NCBI RefSeq assembly: GCF_000003605.2
Contig: NW_003151254.1
Location: forward strand, 257,730-269,532
DNA from: Saccoglossus kowalevskii
Taxonomy: Eukaryota; Hemichordata; Enteropneusta; Harrimaniidae
Length of the DNA stretch: 11,803 bases
Direction: 5' to 3'
A program made the translations under genes and the position numbers. Positions 1-9,461 of the stretch are shown here, in pieces (positions within the stretch are counted from its first letter, which is position 1; every line of letters starts with the position of its first letter). Below the pieces are notes generated by a model that saw only the letters and a list, made by a program, of their open reading frames with translations, had not been told where the DNA came from and did not search any database.

Positions 1-4
1 CTTA

Positions 5-82
5 TGTTCTATTTCACAACAAGATGGGGTCATATTCAAATTGTGTTCTTTTTCACAACAACAAGGTGGAATCATTCATATT
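5..82. repeat. 39-bp tandem repeat, two copies
   Basis: Two head-to-tail copies of a 39-bp unit at 5-43 and 44-82. Both open with TGTTCT(A/T)TTTCACAACAA, continue with a diverged GGTGGAATCAT-like segment and end in CAAATT or CATATT. The unit sits at the window edge, so it may be the tail of a longer array to the left. No coding potential was seen. It could be a minisatellite or the internal repeat of a larger element. Confidence 0.7.
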
Positions 83-1190
83 ATTTTTTTTTCAAAAATG
101 TTGAAATGAAAATATTAGCGTGAACAATTTTTCCACTTTATGTGTAAGTAGTTTAAAACATATTTATTAAACAATAATCAACAAAAAACAATTTCTAGTA
201 ATTAATTAATTCATGTTGTTCTGATTTCTCATATCCGTCATTCTGGAAAGAAACACCGATGATCAAAATCCATCTAAACATTTTAAAACATTGGGTGTTG
301 ATGCTATACTGAATTGTTATAATATAGATATTTGGTCATTTTATTCCGCTCTCTGTTTGCTAGATTTACCAAATTTTTTTTAAAGATCAGAACAAGCATG
401 CTATGGTTACTGTAATATTGAGTTGTCATAGCTATGTATAACATGATCAAAAATAATGTGACAGTAAAATAAAAACAATATATTTATGTCATAGATTGAC
501 ATTACTAACTGACTTACTGATTAATATTCATGTGAAATGTATTTGGACTTAAATTGTACAAAATAAAGAATCGTAATAATAAAGTCATCAGTAACTGTCG
601 ATAAGAGCAATAACAGCACAACAGCATTCTAATTTATTTTAATCTGAGCGGCAATGGCACAATTTTTATCTGTCAAAACATCCAATATTGCAACACAGAT
701 ATGATATTGACAACTTTCAGTTGAATGCTAAAATTGGTTTAGAGTCCAGCAACAATAGATCACGACAAGTCTTCAGGGCTCCGATACAAACCACTTTGTA
801 ACCACGCATATTACTGGTCTCATTATTAGTAGTGATCATAATGCTCGAAGCTACAACATTTCAGCTATTCAGCCTAGTGCGCCTAGTCGTTAGGTAATTG
901 GGGATGTTTGCAATTTGGAAATAATACTTTCTTCGTGGGATTTTTTCCATGGTTTGATTGTTATATATGTTATTGAGCGTCGTTTCTAGAGAGATGAGAA
1001 TGATTTTCGTTTGATAAAATCTAATTTACATATTTCTATATTACTGGGGATGAAATTCAGAAACTTCAAAAGACAACGATTTATTGTTGTAGTTAGTTTT
1101 GTATTTACGAAGAATAATGCACGAAATATTTCCATATTGCTCGTAAATGAGTTTCATATTCATTTGGAACCATATTTCAAACTGTTAAAG
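83..1190. other. AT-rich DNA with no recognisable feature
   Basis: I see no gene here. The stretch is AT-rich, with homopolymer runs and stops in all frames. A small duplication, GCCTAGTGC followed by GCCTAGTCG, lies near 872-890. The 75-codon frame at 1011-1238 has no recognisable motif, low-complexity composition and no splice context, so it is treated as chance. Confidence 0.6.
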
Positions 1191-1494
1191 GGCGGTGGTC
1201 GTCGCACTACGCATGTGTGTGATATGGGTGTCATGTAAACAAAGATGGCGACTTTGACTGTTGCTCGGACCAATGAGTACAAAGTGGGACGTTACCAAGG
1301 TTTAAGGGACAACATCAAAAGTTCAATGTAGGGTAAAAAACTTAATTCCTTTAGTTCCCCCCCCACTGAAACTTAATTGATAAATATTGATCATGTCGCC
1401 AGACTACATTCACCATTAAATACAAATTAACAAGTTATTGTCAATGACACGTCCCCTTTCCGTTCATATTTGAGTGACATATACATTCAAAGCA

Positions 1495-2075
1495 GATCAT
1501 GACCGAAATGCACCTGTATATGTACAACACATTATACTAAATCTGAACAAAATCCATCCATGCATGACTGAGATCCGGTTCCGGAATTGTGAAAATACGT
1601 GATTTTGATGCATTTTCGGCCTTAAAATTGCCATCATTCAGCTATTGTTAAGCGGATCATGAAACAAATGCACATATGTACAATGTACCATGTGTGTGTG
1701 AAGTTTGAACTTGATCAATCCAGACATGTCTCGGATACGGATCCAGAACTGAATTCTTTAAAACAAAATGGCCGCCAGTCGGCCATTTCAAACTTGATCC
1801 GAAAAAAAAATGACGTGCATCAAGGTCCTATTATGTTTAATGTATGTACCAAATTTGAACAAAATCCATCCATGCATAACTGAGATCCGGGTCCGGAATG
1901 GTGAAAATGTGTGATTTTGATGCATTTTCGGCCTTAAAATGGCCGCTATTCGGCTATCGTTAATCGGATCATGAAAAAAATGCATGTGCATATGTCCCAT
2001 ATAAGGTGTGATGTATGAGTGAAGTTTGAACTTAATCGGTCCATGCATGTTCGAGATACAGGTGATCACGGACGC
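1495..2075 (+). repeat. Four diverged ~155-bp monomers in a 312-bp higher-order repeat
   Basis: Monomers open at GATC(AT/CG)-A-rich-ATG(C)AC blocks at 1495, 1655, 1796 and 1967. Each then carries a TTTGAAC(A/T)(A/T)(A/G)ATCCATCC-type block, a (T)GAGATCCGG-type block and a CCTTAAAATGGCC-type block. Monomers 1 and 3 match each other far better than 1 and 2, as do 2 and 4. The segment AAAATCCATCCATGCAT recurs at 1549 and 1861, an offset of 312 bp. The array therefore expanded by duplication of a dimer. The open frames at 1659-1883 (+) and 1788-2099 (-) are translations of this array and are not genes. Confidence 0.85.
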
Positions 2076-2100
2076 ACGGACGCACACAGGGCAAAACATA

Positions 2101-2135
2101 AGTCCCCGTTTTCGGACTGCGTCCGAACGGGGACT
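2101..2135 (+). other. Terminal hairpin of the Helentron-like element
   Basis: The left arm AGTCCCCGTTTTCGGAC (2101-2117) pairs with the right arm GTCCGAACGGGGACT (2121-2135). There is a 2-nt TT bulge on the left arm and a TGC loop. The 15 paired bases include many G-C pairs, in contrast with the AT-rich surroundings. In rolling-circle elements such a hairpin lies at the 3' end and is thought to mark termination of strand transfer. It is not a bacterial terminator in this context. Confidence 0.8.
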
Positions 2136-2137
2136 AA

Positions 2138-3135
2138 CAAAAGTGTGTTTTATTATATACTGAATCCCTTAAAATTCGACTTATTTGGAGCATAGAAACA
2201 CTCATCTGTCAGAGAGATAAGAATTTATTGAATAAATTGTGTACATATTCCCCAAATGGATACATGTGCATTATCTGATTCAATGAATTCAGCTATTTTG
2301 GCAAGTATTATAAAATAACATTCTTTATCTGTCTCACAAAAATAAACCAACAATTTATACTGGTAGATCCTGCGATTGATAATATTTTGACTGGAACGAA
2401 TCATGTAATTTTAAAATGGAAAAAGCCATTTTGTGCCTTTAGTAATGATAATACTATCACCTCAAACACGTACACATGTAATTACTATTCAGTCTGATAT
2501 TGCTCAAAATCAAGATTACACAAGCTATATTAACTAATACTGTTTGTATTGCTATTGAGGCCATTTGATATGGCATACTTTTTCCAATTTTCTCACAAAT
2601 TCAGTTCTCATTTTTTTTTGGACATAGCAGAATTGGTTACAATAGGTCTATTTCTAGCGATTACCAAATTCAATTGACCATTACCTTCGTATACCTAATA
2701 ATAAACCATGTCATCATAAATCAATGTGAAGTATACAACTTGATAGCAGTATTGTGGTGACTGTTCCCAAACTGAGTCTCACATGGCAACTGTCCCATGA
2801 CATAGTATTATGTGTACTTCCTTCATGATTTAACCTCCAGTTATGTACTTGAAAGTTTCCTACGAGTTGTTTTATAGTGTTAGTGCTAGAATTACTCGCT
2901 TAAAATAAAGGTTATAAGTAATTACGACTTTTGGACCTGATGGCCAGTGTATAGAACACTACCAATGCGATCTTTACCATGTCAGCTGACTTTACTGTGG
3001 TGCAGTATTGCCGTATCTGGTTAGTGAAATACTATTGACCAAATAGCGACATTGAAACAGCAACTGTTTTTAAGATAATCAATCAAATTAGGTGTGGCAC
3101 TCTGATTCAAGTTTTTGTTTCATGTTTCTGTCAAT
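2138..3135. other. AT-rich DNA with no recognisable feature
   Basis: No open frame of note on either strand, and no repeat shared with the rest of the window was noticed. Composition is AT-rich with very few CpG dinucleotides. This fits intergenic or intronic sequence. Confidence 0.6.
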
Positions 3136-3259
3136 ATATTGTCCTCATGGTGATTGTCTCCTGCGCATTTATATCATTTGAGATACAACAGATTCTCAAT
3201 ATTTGAGAATAGTTTCAAATCTAGCCAACAACGTCTCTTGGATATTGTCCTCATGGTGA
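3136..3259 (+). repeat. 96-bp duplicated segment (copy A) flanked by an 18-bp direct repeat
   Basis: Positions 3152-3247 match 4769-4864 at 94 of 96 positions by hand alignment, with no gaps. Copy A is bracketed by two exact copies of an 18-bp sequence, ATATTGTCCTCATGGTGA, at 3136-3153 and 3242-3259, each overlapping the end of the 96-bp unit. Inside lies a perfect hairpin, ATTCTCAA-TAT-TTGAGAAT (3192-3210). The 18-bp repeat resembles a target-site or repair-associated duplication. No coding potential was seen. Confidence 0.9.
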
Positions 3260-4236
3260 AGTTATATTCTCAGTCTTCACCACCAGATCATTGGTTTCTT
3301 TGAAACATTAGTGTAAGACTTTTCGGAACTGGAGGTCTTTTTTTGGAGTATTTTTTGAGCCAGACAACAGTTCTGGACAATAAATGTCATTTTGTCTCCT
3401 GACTTAATTCCATGTTCAAATACAAGTACTGACACATACATTTACTGCATTGCTACAGAAATCATACTCCATGTTTGGGACTACACGACAAGACTGTGTG
3501 TGGCCATCTTTCAAATGCGCTATTTAGGCTCCAGGCTTTTTCAAACACAAGCAATTGCGAACTAAAACTTAGGTTCTACCAAAGAAGCATTGGTTACTGA
3601 ATGAATCTAGGCCAGTGGAATCAGCCTTCCCATTGAGTCTGTGGCACACTCATCCAGGGTACGGAAAGTGGTTGACCGTTTTTGGTGTTCTATCCCAGAG
3701 AGAATTTGTACGATCATTTTGTCCGATGCAACAACTATCAGTGCACCAAGACTATAGAGGTGTTATGTCCATGTTGTCTGTCCGGTAGATCTGGCATGGC
3801 CATCCTACACTGTACTCTTTCAGTTAATGGGATACAAATCAGGTCCAGTTAAACCAGAACTTTTGCTTTGATCGAAGACTGTACACAACTTGTAGTGTTA
3901 TCAATCATCACTGATTATTTATTTTCTGCCATTCCTTATGGCATTATGACTGTTCAAGTCACCAATGATGGAGACGCTGACAATGTAGTGTTTTTCCTGC
4001 GACAGGGAAATTCTGTTAACATGACCAATTAAACACGTTACCAGCTGGAATATTTTTATACAACAGAAATTGGCAATCCATGATGGGTTTCAGCAGTCTA
4101 TTTCTTAAAAATAACAGTTTTTCTATTATTTTATTGTCTTTTTGATTTTATGCAATTACTGGCAAATTTATGTGTATGGTAATATAATTCATGACCATTT
4201 TCATGACTTGCTTCATCTGTACATCTGACAGAGGCA
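3260..4236. other. Gene-free stretch, slightly less AT-rich
   Basis: Between about 3570 and 3800 both strands hold short ATG-poor open stretches of about 50-70 codons. None shows a recognisable family motif, and each is closed by stops without clear splice signals. I report nothing in this stretch. A decayed exon or element cannot be excluded. Confidence 0.5.
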
Positions 4237-4259
4237 CCAGGAAAAATTATTTTTCCTGG
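4237..4259. other. 23-bp near-perfect palindrome
   Basis: The arms CCAGGAAAAAT (4237-4247) and ATTTTTCCTGG (4249-4259) are exact reverse complements around a single T at 4248. The 11-bp arms could extrude as a cruciform or form a short RNA hairpin. No flanking target duplication was found, so an element type cannot be assigned. Confidence 0.85.
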
Positions 4260-4768
4260 GTATGATAATTAAGATTTCAAGCCATATCAAGTATCAGTTG
4301 AATGGTATCACTTTAAGTACAGAAGTGAAATAAACCATGATCATACTACATTGATTAGTCAGACAAACAACACTAGTATCACTCAATTCAGATCGATTTA
4401 CTGTAATAGAATCCTAAAATGCACTCAGAGAACCAGGCTGCCAGTTTCATGGGTTATATAACCAGGAAATTTATTGCAAGAGTTCACCACACTAAGAGTA
4501 ATCCTGATTTCAATTTATCTACGGTAATGTCTTTCTGATCAGCAGTTAGCTTTCTTGTCCTTGGCTTCAGCTAACCATTTTCTAGTCATCAAAAGAAAAT
4601 TTTGACCACCTAACAAGGATGAATTACAAACCATGAATTGTCCTGAAAATATTCACCATTTAAAACACACCAAGTCACCAGCAATAGGGAATTATATTCC
4701 ACATCAGGGGAACTTATTCACTAAGATAAGGACAACATTTTATCTCCTCCTCCAATCAATTAACAGGA
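4260..4768. other. AT-rich DNA with no recognisable feature
   Basis: I see no gene or repeat here. Just beyond copy B of the 96-bp repeat there is a good consensus splice donor, AACAG|GTAAGC (GT at 4923-4924), but no convincing exon precedes it. Confidence 0.5.
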
Positions 4769-4864
4769 GATTGTCTCTTGCGCATTTATATCATTTGAGA
4801 TACAACAGATTCTCAATATTTGAGAATTGTTTCAAATCTAGCCAACAACGTCTCTTGGATATTG
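4769..4864 (+). repeat. 96-bp duplicated segment (copy B)
   Basis: Direct-orientation copy of 3152-3247, differing only at two positions: C to T in CTC(C/T)TGCGC and A to T in GAGAAT(A/T)GTTT. Similarity stops abruptly at both ends, and copy B lacks the 18-bp flanking duplication, so it may be the donor. It overlaps the 81-codon frame at 4633-4878, which is not supported as a gene. Confidence 0.9.
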
Positions 4865-5017
4865 ATGTCATCTTATGACCATCCCATCTACCATGACAGG
4901 ACCTACATTCCTTGAGAAACAGGTAAGCTCAGAGAAGACAAGCAAGAATGCAGCAAACTATTTGTGTTTATTTTGGTGATGCAATAGACCATTTTCTGTT
5001 CACTGCGAGAATCACTA

Positions 5018-5465
5018 GTTATGCGTGAAATCGAACGTAAAAACAGGACAAACAAAGGTCATAGCGTCGTAGTCGCGTCAAACATCGCGTGGGATTCGAC
5101 AAACGCGAAAGTATTTCGGGGACATTTCCATGCTTAATAATGTGCTGTCCACATTTGATGATAGGCAATTTCGATTAAGTGAGGGTATTCGGAAGCAATA
5201 TTCCTCTGTCGAAGATCGGCCGGTCAATGTAAGCTGCGAAATAAAGAAATTCTAGTTCAAAATCAAATCGTTCGATTTTTGTGGCAGACGTTCGACGCGC
5301 GTCTTTCATGCATCTCGCGAGATCTTGCAATTGTTCGAAAAATGAGATTTTTTTGATAAATGCATGTAGTTTTATTTGATTCTGCCGCCGATAATAAGGC
5401 ATTGAAAAACTTGTCACAGCATTATCAATCAGCAATGTTTTAAAATATCTCGCGACCCTGACACG
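5018..5465. promoter_or_regulatory. CpG-rich island, candidate promoter
   Basis: Hand count for 5041-5340: 26 CpG with 59 C and 71 G in 300 bp, giving an observed/expected ratio of about 1.9 at about 43% GC. A typical flank such as 7201-7500 has about three CpG in 300 bp. The island holds runs such as GTCGCGTC, GACGCGCGTC and the palindrome at 5312-5323, with a second TCTCGCGA at 5448-5455. CpG retention in an otherwise CpG-poor animal genome points to an unmethylated regulatory region, typically a TATA-less promoter. No transcript direction can be assigned. The 109-codon minus-strand frame lying over it (5175-5504) is unrecognised. Confidence 0.45.
5312..5323. promoter_or_regulatory. TCTCGCGAGA promoter-type palindrome
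   Basis: ATCTCGCGAGAT is a perfect 12-bp palindrome containing TCTCGCGAGA. That motif is known from vertebrate CpG-rich, often bidirectional, TATA-less promoters. A half-conserved TCTCGCGA follows at 5448-5455. Function in this organism is inference. Confidence 0.4.
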
Positions 5466-6660
5466 ATGGTTTTGTAATATTTCTGAATTACAGCTATGAT
5501 ACATTTCTCCCTAATTTTCAAATACAGAACTTCTCCAGTCATAAGTGCAGGAGCCTCAACATGCAAAATCGGGGAAAGTAAAGGGTGGGCTTATACCCGA
5601 GGACCAACTTAGAAAAGAAAAATTTTCAGTTTACCATTGTAACCATGTTACCACCCTTAAAAAATTATCCAAATTACATCTTTCATTCATCATACCGGGC
5701 TCGGGAGAATATTGCGTTGGAGAAAATTGTGAAATGATAACAAAAATATGCACATTTTATAAAAACACGATTTGTAATGAATGAAAAAACAGCGACCTCT
5801 CCCCTAAAAGCTGATGATTCGCAATTTTTTAAGGGTAAACCGAGAATGAAGGAAATTTTTAACACCTTCCATTGTCAACAACAGGTCACTTGGAAGTATA
5901 GTTTACCAGATCACACCCCATTCACGATAGTCTTAATGGACACGATTATTCTAATTCTGGCTATACAAGCAACAATAAAATTAGTCAATAAATTACTTTT
6001 ACATTATGCTTTAACACAAACCACAAATAAGCTTCATTGTATCGCACACTAGAAATGTGCACCCTGGACTGTGAACAATTTCTACCACAATGGGATTGAT
6101 GGGTGATGAAAAATGCACAATGCAATCCAATCCACAATAGGAAACATGATCTATATTCCAAATAAAAGTTCTTTTATCAAAAGCAAGAGAATTCGAACAA
6201 ATTGATTCGTACAAATGGAAATGTAAGTATATTCTACCTGCAACCTAATATTTGTATAGGAAAGATGGAAAAATTGTATTTATTTTGTCATGTATTCAAT
6301 TTTTTTTTGAAACCGATATGGACAAAGTGAAAAATCTTTCTAAGATATGGAATTATGGGATAGCAATGGCTGAGTTGTGTAGTTCCAGAACCCAAAACAT
6401 TATCAAACATTTTGTTATATTAGTAGCACATGTACTTAGGTGCAAAGCATCTAGTCATAATCGGTCATGTTTTAAAATTATCCATCACTGTTGATTTACA
6501 CATGTTTTTAATACAGTAAACTCATTTTGTAAAAGTCCTAGAAAGTCACTTAGACTTAATTAAGAAATGTTCACTGTTACACTGCTTTCCCTAATAGTTA
6601 TTCATATTTATTACTGTAATCCATGCTTTGTGTAAACTGATACTGTACTACTGAGTCATG
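5466..6660. other. Gene-free stretch with a 14-bp inverted repeat
   Basis: ACCCTTAAAAAATT (5653-5666) recurs inverted as AATTTTTTAAGGGT (5823-5836), but similarity does not extend. Several 60-91-codon frames here (for example 5545-5784, 5777-6052 and 6252-6494) have AT-driven composition and no recognisable motif. Splice-like strings exist (acceptor CAAATACAG ending at 5527, donor ATGTAAGTAT near 6221) but do not chain into an exon I can defend. Confidence 0.5.
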
Positions 6661-6844
6661 ATGATCATTAGCCACTGTGGCAACTAGCATGTTGTGTTAT
6701 TTTCAACAATAAGCCACATACAATTTGTGAAACTTGAATTTATTATGCAAGAAACAAATACCTTGTTATATAGGTATTCTACTTTATTTGCGTGCATTGT
6801 GCTATTGTAATGACGCATAATATTTCAGATTTTAAGTAGATATT

Positions 6845-6922
6845 GTGGCTAAAAGAATATAAATCACATTAGCCACTTCTAATTTCAGTTAGCATATGCT
6901 AACATGGCTAACGGAGTGCTAA
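6845..6922. repeat. Cluster of TTAGC/GCTAA palindromes
   Basis: GTGGCTAA (6845-6852) and TTAGCCAC (6869-6876) form a perfect 8-bp inverted repeat with a 16-nt spacer. A 16-bp perfect palindrome, GTTAGCATATGCTAAC, follows at 6888-6903, and then GGCTAAC and TGCTAAT. In all there are six TTAGC/GCTAA motifs within about 80 bp. The octamer TTAGCCAC also occurs at 6669-6676. It could be paired protein-binding sites or the residue of a small foldback element. Confidence 0.6.
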
Positions 6923-7506
6923 TACAAAGTACATGTTTCATTGGAATAAAAGTCCTAATCACACAGACTATTTCATTCACTTTTCTTTATGATATTTGTG
7001 CTACGATATTTATAATTCATATTAGAATCAGCACACCGGTGAAATAAAATAAACAATACTTGCATGCCTCAGATTTCAGTTACAAATAAAACTCTGGGTC
7101 TGGCAACTCATGAGATTACAGTGAACAGAAAGACAGTGTGAAAAAATAATATTGTCACCAAATTATTGAATCCTGTTCTATAAGGTCATCGCACTGTGAT
7201 GTTTACCTATTTTGTCAACCAGCATATGAATGGCTTATAACAAATGCTGCTCACTGATAAGCACTACCTCACGATACACTATTTGCAAAATTTCCCCACA
7301 AGTTGTTTTATTAACATGTATATTTTAATGACAAAAGCAGTATGTCAACGTAAAGAAGTGAGAGTGTCTATTATAATCCATAACCCACGTTTATTTTATT
7401 TCTGTTCAGAACACTTATCTTGCCCACAGTTACTTTTATAAAGTATGGGTAATATGTAACAGGTGGGGGCTCTGTATTATTATGTTAATTACTGCTTTGA
7501 TAAGTG
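6923..7506. other. AT-rich DNA with no recognisable feature
   Basis: No gene or repeat recognised. The 65-codon frame at 7244-7441 has no motif. Confidence 0.5.
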
Positions 7507-7667
7507 TACTGTAAAACGATTTATTTTCACTGGCATGATTTAATTTCACCTTTGTGATTTTCAAGCCTTTGACAGAAAAACAAGTTCACATGGATCTAAT
7601 TTAGTTATTTTTACTTAATTATTTTAGCGAAATTAAAACTCAGTGAATAATTAATACATTTACAGTA
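7507..7667. mobile_element. Complete 161-bp MITE with TA target duplication
   Basis: Three blocks on the left recur in reverse complement, in mirror order, on the right: TACTGTAAA (7507-7515) with TTTACAGTA (7659-7667); TTCACTG (7526-7532) with CAGTGAA (7641-7647); TTTAATTTC (7539-7547) with GAAATTAAA (7629-7637). The outermost TA on both sides fits a TA target-site duplication, as made by Tc1/mariner-type or related transposases. MITEs opening with CTGTAAA and carrying an internal TTTAATTTCG block are, from memory, widespread in marine invertebrates. There is no coding capacity, so it is mobilised in trans. The arms carry several mismatches and a small gap, so the copy is old. Confidence 0.8.
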
Positions 7668-8224
7668 TCTCCAATTTTGTTACCTCCATGCTCCAATAGA
7701 CAATTTAATGTACACACTAACCTCTTAATAATCATTTACATAAACACATGCACTTTTAATAGAGCAAATATGGTAAGGTTTTTGCTATTATTATAAGTGC
7801 TTTTCTCCATGGAAGCACAATAGTTTATTGTAGAATCAATCTCGGGCAAATTTCCGGCAAATAAAAACCTACCTCACACTCTGACAGTACAAACTGGGTT
7901 TTTAAAAACGTTGAAAATTTTGAAAAACTAATTCCAAGATTTATATTATAATGCAATATACAATTTCCATATGAATTTTAGGTTGACTATATACATGTAC
8001 AAAAATGTGCTTTGTAGAAGGCAATGTTCACAAGTGATTTGGAAATACTGTCATAATAAAGAGCTCTTCTTGATTTGTCAAATTGGGCTAAAAAAAAGAA
8101 ATGTATTATGTTATCATCTATGATTTTTAAGCTTGCATTTTTAATAAACAAAAGAATATTGATGTTTTTGAATGAAGTTTTGTTATGTTATTTAAGCTTG
8201 GTGTAATAAATATTTCAACAATTA
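7668..8224. other. AT-rich DNA with no recognisable feature
   Basis: Strongly AT-rich, with stops in all frames and no repeat recognised. It separates the MITE from the larger transposon to the right. Confidence 0.55.
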
Positions 8225-8248
8225 CCGTACTTCATCACGTTAGCGCCC
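8225..8248 (+). repeat. Left terminal inverted repeat
   Basis: The 24-bp end pairs with the reverse complement of 9760-9783, with mismatches at positions 2, 9 and 11. The inner 13 bases, CACGTTAGCGCCC, are identical. Confidence 0.75.
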
Positions 8249-9368
8249 ACCCCACTTTTACGCAATTTTTATATTCGAGGTCACATTCGGCAAAGCGCCC
8301 ACCTCTTCAAAATGCCTCTAATTTAAAATTTGGTCTTTGATTGTTGCTTAACTAATGCTGGTAATCGTTTTTATATGATACAGCATGGATATTGCCGCCG
8401 TGAATATGTTGTGAATGAGTAGACCATGGTAACCGTGCAAAGGTCATTGTCGAAGCGTAGTTTACGCACGGTGAGCTCATGAATATTCATACCGTCCAGC
8501 ACTCTGTCTGCTGGGGAGAACCCTGCCTATTAATAAAAGTAAAATGCGGCAAATGTATCATGCTATATTCAGTTTACCCATCAAAGATTGCAAGTACAAG
8601 TAACCAGTTTTTTTGAAAAAACCATATGGTTTATTTCCTACTTAGACATCGATAAATCACATCCACATTGCGTTACCAGAAAGACTTCAGGAATTTCCAA
8701 AGAATTGCATCGGTACAAAACAGCATTCTGATTAGTTAATAACAAACTTGACCCATTAGGTCAAAGGATGCTTTGCAGGTTAAATAAAGCAAATACATCA
8801 AGTGGAGATTTTGACTTTGACTGTGTTCCAACAGACTAATATTTTTAATCTCGTAAATTTGGGTAGTACGTAATTAATATTGTAATAAAATGTGCACATT
8901 TTTTGTGATCATTTCTGTTTCTTCATTGTGAAAGTCAATGATGACGCAACTAATTTGATTTTCCCTCAAATACTATGTTCACGTTACGGGATCTCTGCAC
9001 TTTGCGAAATTTTTAATCCTTTGTTTCCAGAGGGATTACAGCAGTTGCGTTCACGTTATTCAGGACCCACTTAGGACCAACTCGGCTCATGCTGAAATCA
9101 CGGCCTCATTTGTCGATCTGTTATTTGGCCCAAACATGGAAAACGATACGCACATGATGATAATAATTGCTATAGTGAAATTATATCCATTTGTTGCTAT
9201 GGTGTTATATTACAAGCCATCGTGCACATGAACAGCAAAGATTTGAAACAATTATTTTTTTCACGTCATTGTAGTTGCAAGAAAATAGCGATTGCTACAG
9301 CACATAAATGTGCGTTGCTCGCTGACGACGGTTTGCATTCATTCCATTCATTACTATAGCATCCGACC

Positions 9369-9420
9369 ATATACTAGTATATCTGCATTTCCTGTCATCG
9401 TCATTTCATACTAGTATGAA
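9369..9420. repeat. Two ACTAGT-centred palindromes
   Basis: A 14-bp perfect palindrome (9369-9382, ATATACTAGTATAT) and a 16-bp perfect palindrome (9405-9420, TTCATACTAGTATGAA) share the 10-bp core ATACTAGTAT. Their centres are 37 bp apart. Both lie in the spacer between the nested inverted repeats. Confidence 0.8.
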
Positions 9421-9461
9421 TCGGCTTATGTTTTCTTAAATTTACCACCGAGGTAGCAAAT

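Larger units (their letters stand above)
1290..2137 (+). mobile_element. Non-autonomous Helentron-like (pearl/DINE-type) element
   Basis: Seen: a unique leader, then about 600 bp of diverged tandem monomers, a short microsatellite built on GGACGCAC (about 2069-2084), an A-rich spacer and a GC-rich terminal hairpin (2101-2135) directly before CTAACA. Known: the order leader, roughly 150-bp core repeats, microsatellite and 3' hairpin is the architecture of Helentron-associated elements such as DINE-1 and the molluscan pearl elements. These are mobilised in trans by rolling-circle (Rep/Hel) transposases. Inferred: this is a non-autonomous copy, because no Rep or helicase reading frame is present. 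The 3' end is well defined by the hairpin. The 5' end is not: the conserved-looking leader starts around GGGACAACATCAAAAG (about 1294) but could lie anywhere from about 1190 to 1495. The alternative is an unrelated satellite-bearing MITE. Confidence 0.65.

Noticed and set aside
1245-1331. 28-codon frame starting ATGGCGACT in a CAAAGATGGCG context (YY1/Kozak-like)
   Set aside because: Very short, no homology recognised, and it runs into the presumed leader of the Helentron-like element. No splice donor ends it convincingly.
1788-2099. 103-codon minus-strand frame
   Set aside because: It is a translation of the diverged tandem monomers and microsatellite. Its internal peptide repetition mirrors the DNA repeat.
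3560-3800. Overlapping open stretches of about 50-70 codons on both strands with mixed composition
   Set aside because: No recognisable domain and no splice chain, and open frames of this length are expected by chance in a slightly GC-richer stretch.
5653-5836. 14-bp inverted repeat ACCCTTAAAAAATT / AATTTTTTAAGGGT as a MITE
   Set aside because: Similarity does not extend beyond the AT-rich 14-mer, and such matches are plausible by chance in this composition.
8515-8525. GGAGAACCCTG as the right end of a second hAT element (inverse of 11364-11374)
   Set aside because: An 11-bp match is expected by chance in a window this size, and no left end or GCCCTG boxes lie nearby.
8748-8764. TTGACC-CATTA-GGTCAA as an everted nuclear-receptor element followed by AAAGG
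   Set aside because: Short motif without promoter context and inside a transposon. It is a string match only.
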